Origin: Nitrosarchaeum sp.
Lineage (GTDB): Archaea; Thermoproteota; Nitrososphaeria; Nitrososphaerales; Nitrosopumilaceae
DNA: 64,000 nt
Direction: 5' to 3'
NCBI GenBank assembly: GCA_021414365.1
Contig: JAIOOR010000003.1
Coordinates: 1 to 64,000 of the forward strand
The translations under genes were made by a program, and so were the position numbers. This document shows, piece by piece, positions 53,487-62,344 of this stretch; the stretch's first letter is position 1; each line of letters begins with the position of its first letter. The notes beneath the pieces are model-generated. The model did not search any database. It saw only the letters and a list, made by a program, of their open reading frames with translations, and was not told where the DNA came from.

Positions 53487-54962
53487 TTAAATATTTTGTA
53501 AGTAATCTAAAATCAATCTTACTCCAAAACCTGTAGCTCCTTTTGGATTATAGGGTTTGTCTTTTGTTGCTACCTGTGTCCATGCGACACCTGCAATATC
53601 GATATGAACCCAAGGTGTGTCTCTAATTGCATTTCTTAAAAATGCTGCAGCGGTAATTGTGCCTGCGGCTCTTCCAATTCCAACGTTTTTCATATCTGCA
53701 ACATCTGATTTTATCATGTCCATATAGTCATCATTTAATGGAAGCTCCCAAACCTCTTCTGTTGTTCTTTTTGAAGATTCTTTGATTTTCTGTGTTAATT
53801 TATCATTATTTGAAATCATACCTGCTACGTTTGTACCTAATGCAATTATACAAGCTCCAGTTAATGTTGCAAAATCAATAATTGCTTTTGGTGAATACTG
53901 TTTTTCTCCAAATGATAATGCGTCTGCTAAAATTATTCTGCCTTCCGCATCTGTGTTTAATATCTCTGCAGTTTTTCCGTTGTATAATTTTATAATATCT
54001 CCAGGTCTATACGATTCCCCACTTGGCATATTTTCAACTGATGGAATAATTCCTACTAGATTAATTGGCAATTTTAATTCTGAAACCGCTTTCATTATTC
54101 CTATAACCGTGCATCCACCACATTTATCAAATTTCATCTCATCCATTTTTTCACCAGGCTTTAATGAAATTCCACCCGTGTCAAACGTTACTGCCTTACC
54201 AACTAATACAATCGGTTTTTCATTTTTAGTTCCACCATTGTACTCTAACGCTATTAGTTTAGGTTCATTTTTACTTCCTTGCCCTACTGCAATAATTCCC
54301 CCAAATCCTTTCTTTAAGAGATCTTTTTTTGAAATAACGTTACATTTCATATTGTTCTTTTTTGATATATTCCTTGAAAAATTCGCCAGTGTTGAAGGTA
54401 TGCATTCGTTTGGCGGCAGATTTGCAATGTCTTTTGTATATAGAACTCCGTCAGAAATAATACTTGCAATTTTTATTGCTTTTGAAATCTTATCTGATTT
54501 AGAAACTAAAATAGTGAGATCTGGAATGTTGTTTTCTTTTTTTGATTTATATTTTTCAAATTTGTAAAGAGACATTTTACATCCTTCAACAATTTGAGAT
54601 ACTGATGAAATAGATTCAATTATAGAACTTGGAGGAGCTACTATGGTAAATTCTTTTAGCTTTAACTCTCTAGCTTTTTGAGCAATTTTACCTGAAACAA
54701 ATCTTATGGTATCATTATTGAATTTCTCTTTTTTACCTAATCCTGCTAATAGTATTCTTTGTGATGTTGTTTTAGATGCAATAGGAATTATTACTATTTT
54801 TCCAAATATTCCACCCATATCATTTATTGATTGTTTTATTAATGGAATAATTTTGGAATCTATTTTATTTAATCCTAATATTTTATCTGAATCTTCTAAG
54901 ACAAATCCACAAAGCATGGTTGTTTTCTTAGTATTATTTTCACCGTCTACTCTTATTTTCAT
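53487..54962 (-). CDS. pepA: Leucyl aminopeptidase (M17)
   Basis: 491-residue cytosolic di-metal aminopeptidase. Metal and active-site motifs: VLVGKAVTFDTGGISLKPG (catalytic Lys), MKFDKCGGCTVIG and NTDAEGRIILADALSFG (signature). C-terminal catalytic domain complete, and N-terminal macro-like domain weaker, as usual. Forms hexamers. Stands alone; divergent neighbours. Confidence 0.94.
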   Translation of the reverse strand: MKIRVDGENNTKKTTMLCGFVLEDSDKILGLNKIDSKIIPLIKQSINDMGGIFGKIVIIPIASKTTSQRILLAGLGKKEKFNNDTIRFVSGKIAQKARELKLKEFTIVAPPSSIIESISSVSQIVEGCKMSLYKFEKYKSKKENNIPDLTILVSKSDKISKAIKIASIISDGVLYTKDIANLPPNECIPSTLANFSRNISKKNNMKCNVISKKDLLKKGFGGIIAVGQGSKNEPKLIALEYNGGTKNEKPIVLVGKAVTFDTGGISLKPGEKMDEMKFDKCGGCTVIGIMKAVSELKLPINLVGIIPSVENMPSGESYRPGDIIKLYNGKTAEILNTDAEGRIILADALSFGEKQYSPKAIIDFATLTGACIIALGTNVAGMISNNDKLTQKIKESSKRTTEEVWELPLNDDYMDMIKSDVADMKNVGIGRAAGTITAAAFLRNAIRDTPWVHIDIAGVAWTQVATKDKPYNPKGATGFGVRLILDYLQNI

Positions 54963-55000
54963 CGATATATCGATGAGTTTTGATCTATTATTTAGATTTA

Positions 55001-55378
55001 CTAGAGATCTATTTTTTTACTATTTGAGAATAAACTTGCAGATCTTATAAAAACTGATATTACTGTTTTACATTCTTGTTGACATTTTTCATCCACTTTA
55101 ATTTTGTTCATTTTTTTCTTTTTTGTTGTAATGATTACTTTAATCAATGGTAAAAGTGCAGCTCTACCACCAAATGCTGTTTTGTTATCTATTAACCAAA
55201 ACATTTCTAATGCTGATTCTCCCAAAGTTGTTTTTCTAAGTTTTTCACCGATTTCTGAATAGTGACCAATCATTGTTAAATTGCCTCTGGTAAGAAATTC
55301 AACTGTTTTTGCAAATTTTACACACAAATAACATTGATTGTCATATACTACTATTGGTATTGTCTCTTTGATATCCAT
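55001..55378 (-). CDS. DCC-family (DUF393) thiol-disulfide oxidoreductase-like protein
   Basis: 125-residue protein with the family start VVYDNQCYLCVKFAKTV: the D-x-x-C-x-x-C motif places Cys16 and Cys19. FGGRAALLPLIKVI matches the second conserved block. Function of the family is poorly known, and a redox role is inferred from the Cys pair. The C-terminal part is basic with a Lys run (TTKKKKMNKIK). Confidence 0.78.
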   Translation of the reverse strand: MDIKETIPIVVYDNQCYLCVKFAKTVEFLTRGNLTMIGHYSEIGEKLRKTTLGESALEMFWLIDNKTAFGGRAALLPLIKVIITTKKKKMNKIKVDEKCQQECKTVISVFIRSASLFSNSKKIDL

Positions 55379-55457
55379 AATACCACTTAGTATACACCAG
55401 ATTAAAATTTTACAGAAATAGATTTTTATTAAAATTGCAAAGTGTTGTAATTTAGAA

Positions 55458-57125
55458 ATGGGGCTTAATTATTATCAAATCAAGAAAAATGTTCTACGTG
55501 CTCGTAAATTAGTTATTCAAGCAACAAATAATGCTGGTTCCGGTCATCCCGGAGGTTCTTTTTCAATGGCTGAAATTTTAGGTTGCTTATTTTACAAACA
55601 TTTGCAATATGATCCTAAAAATCCACAATGGGACAAACGAGATCGATTAATCTTGTCTAAAGGACACGCTGCACCTGGTTTGTTTTCAAATATGGCTGTT
55701 GCAGGCTATTTTCCAGAATCTGAACTTGAAACTTTAAGAAAATTTGGTAGTAAATTACAGGGACATCCTGATCTAAAATGTCCTGGGGTTGAATTTTGTG
55801 GAGGTTCTTTGGGAACTGGATTATCTTATTCTATCGGGGTTGCACTTGCTGCAAAAATTGATGGCAAAAGTCATCATGTCTATACTATAATGGGTGATGG
55901 TGAATCTGATGAAGGACAAGTATGGGAAGCTGCAATGACTGCTGCAAAATACAAGGTAGATAATCTTACAGCTTTTTTAGATAGAAATTTTATCCAACAA
56001 GATTCTTACACTGAAAAAATTATGCCTTTAGATGAAAAGTTGGAGGGTGATGATATTTCTGAAATGTGGAAAGACGCATCAAGATGGAAAACTGGTGATA
56101 AATGGAGATCATTTGGTTGGAATGTAATTGAAATCGATGGACATAGGATTGAACAAATTGACGCTGCAATTACTAAAGCAAATTCAACAAAAGGTATCCC
56201 ATCAATAATCATCGCTAGAACAATTAAAGGAAAAGGTGTTGAACATATGGAAGATAATCCACAATGGCATGGAAAAGCTCCTGATTCTGATGTATTGCCA
56301 TTAATTAATTTAGAACTTGATTCTCAGTTTATGATTGCACCGTCAATCATTGCAGGTGATATGACAAATCTAGAAAATGAAGTAAAAAGATGTGTTGCAG
56401 GAAGAGCCGATTATATTCATCTTGATGTAATGGATGGACAATTTGTTCAAACTAAAACTTTTGATCATAGAAAAATAAAGGAACTACGATCTCTGACTGT
56501 AATTCCATTTGATGCTCATTTAATGATTAATGAACCTGTAAAACATGTTAAAGAATATGTTGAAGCAGGATGTGATATTATTACAGTTCATGCAGAAGTT
56601 TGTGATGGATCAAGCTTTGGTGAAATTCATGATTTGTTAAAAAATAATCAAGTTGGAGTTGGTCTTGCAATTAATCCTGGCACTGAACTTCCTCATTGGT
56701 CTTACAAATTCATATCTTCACTTGATCAACTCATTGTGATGTCTGTCGTTCCTGGAAAATCAGGTCAAAAGTACATTGAAGAAACCCATGAAAAAATGAA
56801 TAAATTAAATATAATTCTAAATGAACAAAAGTTTTCAGGCTGCATTGAAGCTGACGGTGGTGTAACTTTGGACAATATTGGCTCCTGTTTTATAGATGGT
56901 GCTAGATCTTTTGTGGGTGGCAGTGCAATTATTGGAAAACCAGATGTACGTACTGCAATCAGAGATTTTAGGAATCAAGTTCTTAAAACTAAACGAAAAA
57001 TCTTGATTGATAAGGCAAATGAACTGGGAGGTCATGATCTTGTAAAGAAATGGATTGGACTACACATAGTTGGTGAAAAACATGAACAAATTAAGAAAAT
57101 AGCAGAAGAGGCAGGTTATCTTTGA
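55458..57125 (+). CDS. Fusion of transketolase N-terminal subunit and ribulose-phosphate 3-epimerase
   Basis: 555 residues, two enzymes in one chain. Residues 1-285 are the TPP-binding transketolase subunit: SGHPGGSFSMAEI, SKGHAAPG and GDGESDEGQVWEA with FLDRN downstream. Residues 292-about 510 are a complete ribulose-5-phosphate 3-epimerase: MIAPSIIAGDM, YIHLDVMDGQF, FDAHLMI, MSVVPGKSGQKY and EADGGV, including the His, Asp, His and Asp metal/base residues. The epimerase part starts with an in-frame Met (56331) where a free enzyme would. The last 45 residues (KRKILIDKANELGG onward) are extra. Overlaps the transketolase C-terminal subunit by 4 bp. Confidence 0.95.
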   Translation: MGLNYYQIKKNVLRARKLVIQATNNAGSGHPGGSFSMAEILGCLFYKHLQYDPKNPQWDKRDRLILSKGHAAPGLFSNMAVAGYFPESELETLRKFGSKLQGHPDLKCPGVEFCGGSLGTGLSYSIGVALAAKIDGKSHHVYTIMGDGESDEGQVWEAAMTAAKYKVDNLTAFLDRNFIQQDSYTEKIMPLDEKLEGDDISEMWKDASRWKTGDKWRSFGWNVIEIDGHRIEQIDAAITKANSTKGIPSIIIARTIKGKGVEHMEDNPQWHGKAPDSDVLPLINLELDSQFMIAPSIIAGDMTNLENEVKRCVAGRADYIHLDVMDGQFVQTKTFDHRKIKELRSLTVIPFDAHLMINEPVKHVKEYVEAGCDIITVHAEVCDGSSFGEIHDLLKNNQVGVGLAINPGTELPHWSYKFISSLDQLIVMSVVPGKSGQKYIEETHEKMNKLNIILNEQKFSGCIEADGGVTLDNIGSCFIDGARSFVGGSAIIGKPDVRTAIRDFRNQVLKTKRKILIDKANELGGHDLVKKWIGLHIVGEKHEQIKKIAEEAGYL

Positions 57126-57136
57126 ATCCTCCTATA

Positions 57137-58096
57137 ATGACCGACATGCGTTCAGAGTACTCAAAAACTCTAATTGAACTTGGAAGAGAAAACCCAAACA
57201 TAGTGGTTCTCGGTGCTGACACAACTGATTCTCTAAAAACTTCTGGATTTGGTAAGCTGTTCCCAAATAGATTCTTCAATGTAGGAATCGCAGAAGCAAA
57301 TTTGGTTTCAATATCTGCTGGTCTTGCCGCTTCTGGAAAAATATCCTTTGCCAGCACTTATGCAATATTCTTACCTGGACGTGCTGTTGATCAAATACGA
57401 AATGGCATTGCTTACCCATCTCCTAATAACAAAAAAGGCCTTAATGTAAAATTAGTTGTCTCTCATGGTGGATTATCTGTTGGACCTGATGGTGGTTCTC
57501 ATCAGCAAATTGAAGATATTGCAATTATGAGGGTAATTCCAAATTTTCGTGTATTCATACCTGCTGATACTTTTGCAGTTTCAAAATTAACTAGATTAAT
57601 GGCAAACGAATATGGTCCATTTTATATGCGAATGGCAAGATCAAATACCCCTGTAGTCCATTCTGAATCTCAAGATTTCCAAACTGGTAAGGGAATTACA
57701 ATTCGTGATGGCTCTGATTGTACAATAGCTGCTTGTGGGATAACAGTAAGAATGGCTCTTGAAGCGGCTGAATCCTTACAACAAGAAGGAATTTCTTGTA
57801 GAGTTTTAGATATATTTTCAATAAAACCAATTGATGCTGAACTTTTGGAAAAAGCAGCAAGAGAAACTGGATGTATAGTTACCTGCGAAGAACACAATAT
57901 TATGGGAGGTATGGGTTCTGCAGTTGCAGAATCTGTTTCTGAGAGATACCCAGTACCGATAAAACGAATAGGCGCTCAAGACATGTTTGGTGAATCTGCT
58001 AGAGATAACGAGATTCCTATGCTTTTAGAAAAACATGGAATAACATCTTTTAATATGGCAAAACAAGTCAAAGAAATAAGGAGTAGAAAATTATGA
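57137..58096 (+). CDS. Transketolase C-terminal subunit
   Basis: 319-residue subunit with the pyrimidine-binding domain of transketolase (MRSEYSKTLIELGREN start, FFNVGIAEANLVSISAGLA with the catalytic Glu) and the C-terminal domain (GITVRMALEAAESL). It pairs with the N-terminal subunit encoded just upstream. I chose ATG 57137; TTG 57122 would add five residues and overlap the previous gene. Overlaps the transaldolase gene by 4 bp. Confidence 0.93.
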   Translation: MTDMRSEYSKTLIELGRENPNIVVLGADTTDSLKTSGFGKLFPNRFFNVGIAEANLVSISAGLAASGKISFASTYAIFLPGRAVDQIRNGIAYPSPNNKKGLNVKLVVSHGGLSVGPDGGSHQQIEDIAIMRVIPNFRVFIPADTFAVSKLTRLMANEYGPFYMRMARSNTPVVHSESQDFQTGKGITIRDGSDCTIAACGITVRMALEAAESLQQEGISCRVLDIFSIKPIDAELLEKAARETGCIVTCEEHNIMGGMGSAVAESVSERYPVPIKRIGAQDMFGESARDNEIPMLLEKHGITSFNMAKQVKEIRSRKL

Positions 58097-58743
58097 AAAT
58101 TTTTCTTGACACTGCAAATTTAGAAGCAATTCGAAAATTCAATGATATGGGATTGTTAGATGGAATTACCACAAATCCTTCATTAATGTCTAAAGAAGGT
58201 GGTGATCCAAAAAAGGTCATGGAAGAAATTACAAAAATCATCAAAGGCGATGTTAGTCTGGAAGTTGTAAGTACTCAATATTCTGGAATGATCGAAGAAG
58301 GTAAACGTTTACGTCAATACGGTGAAAATGTCATTGTCAAAGTTCCAATGACTCCTGATGGTTTGAAAGCATGCAAATACCTTTCATCACAAGGAATACC
58401 TGTAAATGTCACATTGGTTTTTTCTCCAAATCAAGCATTACTTGCAGCAAAATCAGGCGCAAAATATGTCAGTCCATTTATTGGAAGATTGGATGATGTT
58501 GGTCAAGATGGAATGTCTTTGATTCAAGATATTAAAAAAATATTTGATAACTATAATTTTGGAACACAAATTCTAGTTGCAAGCATTCGCCATCCAATGC
58601 ATGTTGTTGAGGCTGCAAAAATTGGAGCTCATGTTGTCACTTTACCTCCTGCAGTTTTAGATAAAATGTTGCAACACCCTCTTACTGATATTGGATTAGA
58701 AAATTTCCTGTCTGACTGGAAAAAACTAAAAGCAGGAATCTAA
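58093..58743 (+). CDS. tal: Transaldolase (small, MipB/TalC type)
   Basis: 216-residue class I aldolase of the pentose phosphate pathway. MKIFLDTANLEAIRKF start, GITTNPSLMSKEGG, and NVIVKVPMTPDGLKACKYL with the Schiff-base Lys in V-K-x-P. ILVASIRHPMHVVEAAKIGAHVVTLPP is the C-terminal phosphate-binding segment. The operon supplies transketolase, epimerase and transaldolase, so only ribose-5-phosphate isomerase is missing here. Confidence 0.95.
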   Translation: MKIFLDTANLEAIRKFNDMGLLDGITTNPSLMSKEGGDPKKVMEEITKIIKGDVSLEVVSTQYSGMIEEGKRLRQYGENVIVKVPMTPDGLKACKYLSSQGIPVNVTLVFSPNQALLAAKSGAKYVSPFIGRLDDVGQDGMSLIQDIKKIFDNYNFGTQILVASIRHPMHVVEAAKIGAHVVTLPPAVLDKMLQHPLTDIGLENFLSDWKKLKAGI

Positions 58744-58792
58744 CATAAAAATTAAAATCTATAATTCTATTTTTGTGATTTTTTTCTATGAA

Positions 58793-59218
58793 TTATTTTA
58801 CTATAGTAATTGGTATCTTTGATTTATGAAGTAAATAATTTGAAACACTTCCAAGAAATACTTCTGAAGCTGGATCCGGTCCTCTTGAACCTATTATGAT
58901 TAAATCAAATTTCCCCTCTTTTAAAAAATCATTAATTGTTTTACCTATGTTTTCTCCTTTTAGGATTTTTCCCGCAAATGAAACCCTATTTTCTTTTAAA
59001 CTCTTTTGAGCCTCTATAATTATTGCTTCAGCTCCTTTGATCTGTTTCTGCTTTATTTCAGATGAAACTGGAAATTGAAATCCTAGAGAATATCTGACAA
59101 CATTTATGCCTATAATTTTTGCATCTATTGGTTTTGCAATGATTGAAGCCAATTTCAATCCTCTCAGAGATGATTTTGAACCGTCAAGTGGAACTAGTAT
59201 ATTTTTAATTTTTTTCAT
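58793..59218 (-). CDS. Universal stress protein (UspA family)
   Basis: 141-residue ATP-binding-type UspA: ILVPLDGSKSSLRGLKLA start and IIIGSRGPDPASEVFLGSVSNYLLHKSKIPITIV, which has the G-x2-G-x9-G-[ST] nucleotide motif. Probably dimeric. Cytoplasmic stress role is by family. Divergent from nothing close; converges with the transaldolase operon. Confidence 0.9.
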   Translation of the reverse strand: MKKIKNILVPLDGSKSSLRGLKLASIIAKPIDAKIIGINVVRYSLGFQFPVSSEIKQKQIKGAEAIIIEAQKSLKENRVSFAGKILKGENIGKTINDFLKEGKFDLIIIGSRGPDPASEVFLGSVSNYLLHKSKIPITIVK

Positions 59219-59323
59219 AAAGATACAAAATTGTATTGATAATTAAAGATGTTTTTCACACTATTCCCTATATTTTTTGAATAGTATGTACTAATGATGT
59301 ATTTAAAAATGAAAAATGAGGTT

Positions 59324-59593
59324 TTATGATCCTTTATTTGTGCTCTTTCTTGAACCAGTGCCTCTACCTGTAATTCTGGTCATTCCTTCAGTTGAAGGTC
59401 TTGGTTTTACATCTGGCAAATCGCCTAATCTTTTTGCACCAGTACCTCTACCTGTGTGAACCATTCTATTTGCCGCTTGTTTTTTCTTTTCCTCTTGGAT
59501 TTTTTTGTATGCGTCTCCCGCCCAAGATTTTTCTCCATCATCTACTTCCCTGGTTCCAGTACCTCTACCTGTTCTAATTCTAATTTTTCCCAT
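59324..59593 (-). CDS. Basic protein with three TGRGTG repeats
   Basis: 89-residue, Arg/Lys/Gly-rich, likely unstructured protein. The motif TGRGTG occurs at residues 8-13, 47-52 and 75-80, each followed by [TAS]-[RK]. Between them are a short helical Lys/Glu segment (DAYKKIQEEKKKQAANRM) and an acidic linker. RG-rich repeats bind RNA in many organisms, so an RNA or ribosome-associated role is a guess. No family recognised. At the DNA level the repeats share a CCTCTACCTGT core on the plus strand. Confidence 0.75.
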   Translation of the reverse strand: MGKIRIRTGRGTGTREVDDGEKSWAGDAYKKIQEEKKKQAANRMVHTGRGTGAKRLGDLPDVKPRPSTEGMTRITGRGTGSRKSTNKGS

Positions 59594-59742
59594 AATTGCT
59601 ATTATTTTATCTTGTATTTATTTAAGCTCATTTTATTATGAGCAATTATATTTTGAGAAATATGGGATATTCAATTAATTATTGTGCTAATCCAATTAGA
59701 TATTTTGATACCTTCATAACTTCTATAGAATTGTGATTGTAT

Positions 59743-60564
59743 GTGGTTAAAAAAAATAAACTGTATTTCTTACTTCCCATAATTGCTGTTATTCTTATTT
59801 TTGTTAACGAATCTTTTGGGGATTCTATATTTAGTTCTCCTTATGGTCAGGCTATTAACAAATACTCTGTCTATGTTCATTTTCAACCTGAATGGAAAAG
59901 CTATCCTGGAAGTATACTATATGATATTACAAACGTGTGGTCAAACCCTAATAATTCACAAACTAAAGAATTAAACTATGATTATTTAGACAACCCTGTA
60001 ATTACAGATTATAACTCTAATCAACTAGAATATCAAAAGCAAAAATCATTTGTTGAATTAAAACATGGATTTAGTAATTGTGAATCTAGTTGGAAACCAC
60101 CTCTCTATAGATACACAGTTGATAGTGTTCGTAATGGAATCGAAGTACTACAAGGAACTCAATTAAATAATGATCCTTACATTTCAATTTATCCAAATAT
60201 TCCAAATGATAAATACAATTTAGAAAAGCAAGCAGAAATAATAAAGCAAGGATATGCTCAATTCATACCTGTTTGTACTTCAAAAGATTCGACTTCTTAT
60301 GAATTTGCAGTTTCAATAAATGACAAAAACACTGCATTTGACGTTTATTTTGTACCGTCAGAAACTGAATTACACAATTATCTAGATGATAATTCTTTTA
60401 TCTCTTATGAACAAAAAGGATGCTTTGCAATTAATCATTATAGTTTTAGTGGTATTTGTAATAATGTGGGGAAAAATTCAGGATTACTGATTATAATACC
60501 TGATAATTTAGAATTGTCTTTAACTAAAGTAAAAGTCAGTCTACATGAAAAATTATCTGATTAG
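59743..60564 (+). CDS. Secreted or membrane-anchored protein of unknown function
   Basis: 273-residue protein with an N-terminal signal or anchor helix (KKNKLYFLLPIIAVILIFV) followed by a polar, Tyr/Asn-rich extracellular region. Four Cys in the mature part (NCESSW, PVCTSK, GCFAIN, GICNN) could form two disulfides. No family recognised. GTG at 59743 is chosen; TTG 59737 is the longer alternative and adds two residues. Its 3' end is close to the convergent corA gene. Confidence 0.7.
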   Translation: MVKKNKLYFLLPIIAVILIFVNESFGDSIFSSPYGQAINKYSVYVHFQPEWKSYPGSILYDITNVWSNPNNSQTKELNYDYLDNPVITDYNSNQLEYQKQKSFVELKHGFSNCESSWKPPLYRYTVDSVRNGIEVLQGTQLNNDPYISIYPNIPNDKYNLEKQAEIIKQGYAQFIPVCTSKDSTSYEFAVSINDKNTAFDVYFVPSETELHNYLDDNSFISYEQKGCFAINHYSFSGICNNVGKNSGLLIIIPDNLELSLTKVKVSLHEKLSD

Positions 60565-60569
60565 TAATT

Positions 60570-61595
60570 TTAATTACTAATCCAACCGAGTTTTCTAAAA
60601 TAAATAAACATTAATGCTACTGGTATTAATGCTACCAGAATTAATATTATGAATGAAGTATAAGGTCCCAAAAACGTTGAAGTATTATGAATATCTGTAA
60701 TTCCACCTGGTAAAGTTACGTTCATCCCATAAAATGTTGCAACAGCTGTTCCAGGAATTGAAAATGTGAAAATTATTGTTAACACTGCGAGTATTTTGTT
60801 TGTTTTTTCGGTACTGAGCATGAAATCTGTATCTTTGTAAATTTCCATTGTTTCTCTAGACTCTTCAAGAGTCTCAATAACTTTGTCAATGTGATCAATT
60901 ACATCGTCAAAATATAATGAAAGATCTTCCTCATCTGAAAATCTTTTGATATTTTTAGCAATCTCTAATACGAATTTTTTTAATGGGTTTACTATTCTTC
61001 TCATACTGTTAATATCTCTTCTAAGTAATGCAATGCTTCTTGCCACTGATTTTGTCTCATCAAACACTTCGTCTTCAAGGTCATCTAAATTTGCAATTAC
61101 CTTTCTTGATATATGTAACAGATCATCTACCAAAATGTCTATTATTTCATGTAGTAGATTTCCTGTTGATTTTCCAAGTAATCTTTCTTTTCTATGTTGA
61201 TCCAAATCGTTTTTACAAATATTCATTAAATCTACCAGTGGTTTTAAATCACCTTGATGGATAGTAACTAGAAAATCCCTCCCTACAAATATTGAAAGCT
61301 GACTGTTTCTTGAAATTCCAGGTTGTCGTAATAATGAAGGAAAATGCAATATTACAAAGAAATGATCATCATAACTATCTAATTTTGGTAGTTCAGATTT
61401 AGTCATACAGTCTTCAATATTTAATGTATTCCAATGATGCTGCAAAGCTAATTTTTCAATATCACTTCTATCTGGATTTTGTAAATCAATCCATTGAAAT
61501 TTTTTACCTTGAATTGTTTCTACACTTCGAGCTACGGTTATTCCAACTGGTTTTTTTCCAACATGTAATCGATTAGTAATGAATCCCTTTTTCAT
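60570..61595 (-). CDS. corA: CorA-family magnesium transporter
   Basis: 341-residue cation channel. Large cytosolic N-terminal domain with long helices (VIDHIDKVIETLEESRETME), then two C-terminal membrane helices; the pore signature GMN is in FYGMNVTLPGG between them. Pentameric Mg/Co/Ni uptake by family. Basic C-terminal tail YFRKLGWISN. Confidence 0.94.
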   Translation of the reverse strand: MKKGFITNRLHVGKKPVGITVARSVETIQGKKFQWIDLQNPDRSDIEKLALQHHWNTLNIEDCMTKSELPKLDSYDDHFFVILHFPSLLRQPGISRNSQLSIFVGRDFLVTIHQGDLKPLVDLMNICKNDLDQHRKERLLGKSTGNLLHEIIDILVDDLLHISRKVIANLDDLEDEVFDETKSVARSIALLRRDINSMRRIVNPLKKFVLEIAKNIKRFSDEEDLSLYFDDVIDHIDKVIETLEESRETMEIYKDTDFMLSTEKTNKILAVLTIIFTFSIPGTAVATFYGMNVTLPGGITDIHNTSTFLGPYTSFIILILVALIPVALMFIYFRKLGWISN

Positions 61596-61693
61596 GTTGA
61601 ATGGAAACCTGTTCCAACAAATTTAAAGCGATCGATTTATTGATAACAGATTCTCACAATTCAATTAGAATTAATTATTTGATGACTTTCAGA

Positions 61694-61777
61694 TTATTTC
61701 ATCCATGGAAGTAAGTAATTAACTCCAACCCATGTGAGTCCAACGGTTATTGCCATGGCTATCCACCAAAATCTCAT
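61694..61777 (-). CDS. 27-residue single-helix membrane peptide
   Basis: Short frame starting MRFWWIAMAITVGLTWVGVN and ending YLLPWMK: one hydrophobic helix flanked by Arg and Lys, aromatic at both ends, as in small subunits of membrane complexes. A TTTATTATT element lies about 30 nt before the ATG on the minus strand. No partner gene is adjacent. Supported by composition and promoter only. Confidence 0.5.
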   Translation of the reverse strand: MRFWWIAMAITVGLTWVGVNYLLPWMK

Positions 61778-61874
61778 GATTGTAATTTCAACTGCTTAAT
61801 AATAAATCTACAGGCTCATTCTTGTTATATTAAAATCAAAGATTATTACAGGATAAACGATTTTTTATTTTTGT

Positions 61875-61947
61875 GGCCCTCGTAGTACAGTGGCTAGTAT
61901 AGGGGACTGTGGATCCCCGGACAGGGGTTCGATTCCCCTCGAGGGCC
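61875..61947 (+). tRNA. tRNA-His(GUG)
   Basis: Acceptor GCCCTCG/CGAGGGC plus the extra G-1 (61875) opposite C73 (61947), diagnostic of tRNA-His. Anticodon stem GGGGA/TCCCC with loop CTGTGGA (anticodon GTG), T-arm AGGGG/CCCCT with loop TTCGATT. The G-1 is encoded. Confidence 0.94.
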
Positions 61948-61957
61948 TACATAATTT

Positions 61958-62305
61958 TTAAAAAATACCGTATTTGCTAGATTCCATTTCTTCTTTAATG
62001 GCTAGTTTGAATCGTGGAGTCTTGCCTTCTATCTTGTTTGTAAGCCATGTGAGAAATTTTTTTTCCATTCCCTTTCCTTTTAATTTATCAAAATCTAATC
62101 CCATCTGATCAACTAGCTTTTCTACTAGTGCTTTGTTGACACTTACAACAAAAAAATGCCATCCAAAAGCAAATTCCGAATCCGTCATTACAAAATCTTC
62201 TTGACCATGAACCATTTCTTCTAACAGAGTAAGCTGATGTGATATTGCCTTGCTTGTTTTATCATAATCTATGGCAGATACATTGATGTTTATTCTATCT
62301 ATCAT
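61958..62305 (-). CDS. Protein of unknown function
   Basis: 115-residue soluble alpha/beta protein; no family recognised. Begins MIDRININVSAIDYDKTSKA, with a central FAFGWHFFVVSVNKALVEKL segment and a Lys-rich C-terminus. Starts 11 bp after tRNA-His on the opposite strand. Confidence 0.7.
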   Translation of the reverse strand: MIDRININVSAIDYDKTSKAISHQLTLLEEMVHGQEDFVMTDSEFAFGWHFFVVSVNKALVEKLVDQMGLDFDKLKGKGMEKKFLTWLTNKIEGKTPRFKLAIKEEMESSKYGIF

Positions 62306-62344
62306 GATTGTATATGGTTAACACAAAATAAAAGGATTCCATAA

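Noticed and set aside
53782..54567. 261-codon open frame opposite pepA
   Set aside because: Fully antisense to a conserved aminopeptidase with intact motifs; the frame is open only because of codon bias.
59392..59641. Plus-strand hydrophobic frames opposite the TGRGTG-repeat gene
   Set aside because: They are complements of the repeat-rich minus-strand gene; the repeated Leu/Tyr pattern mirrors the RG repeats.
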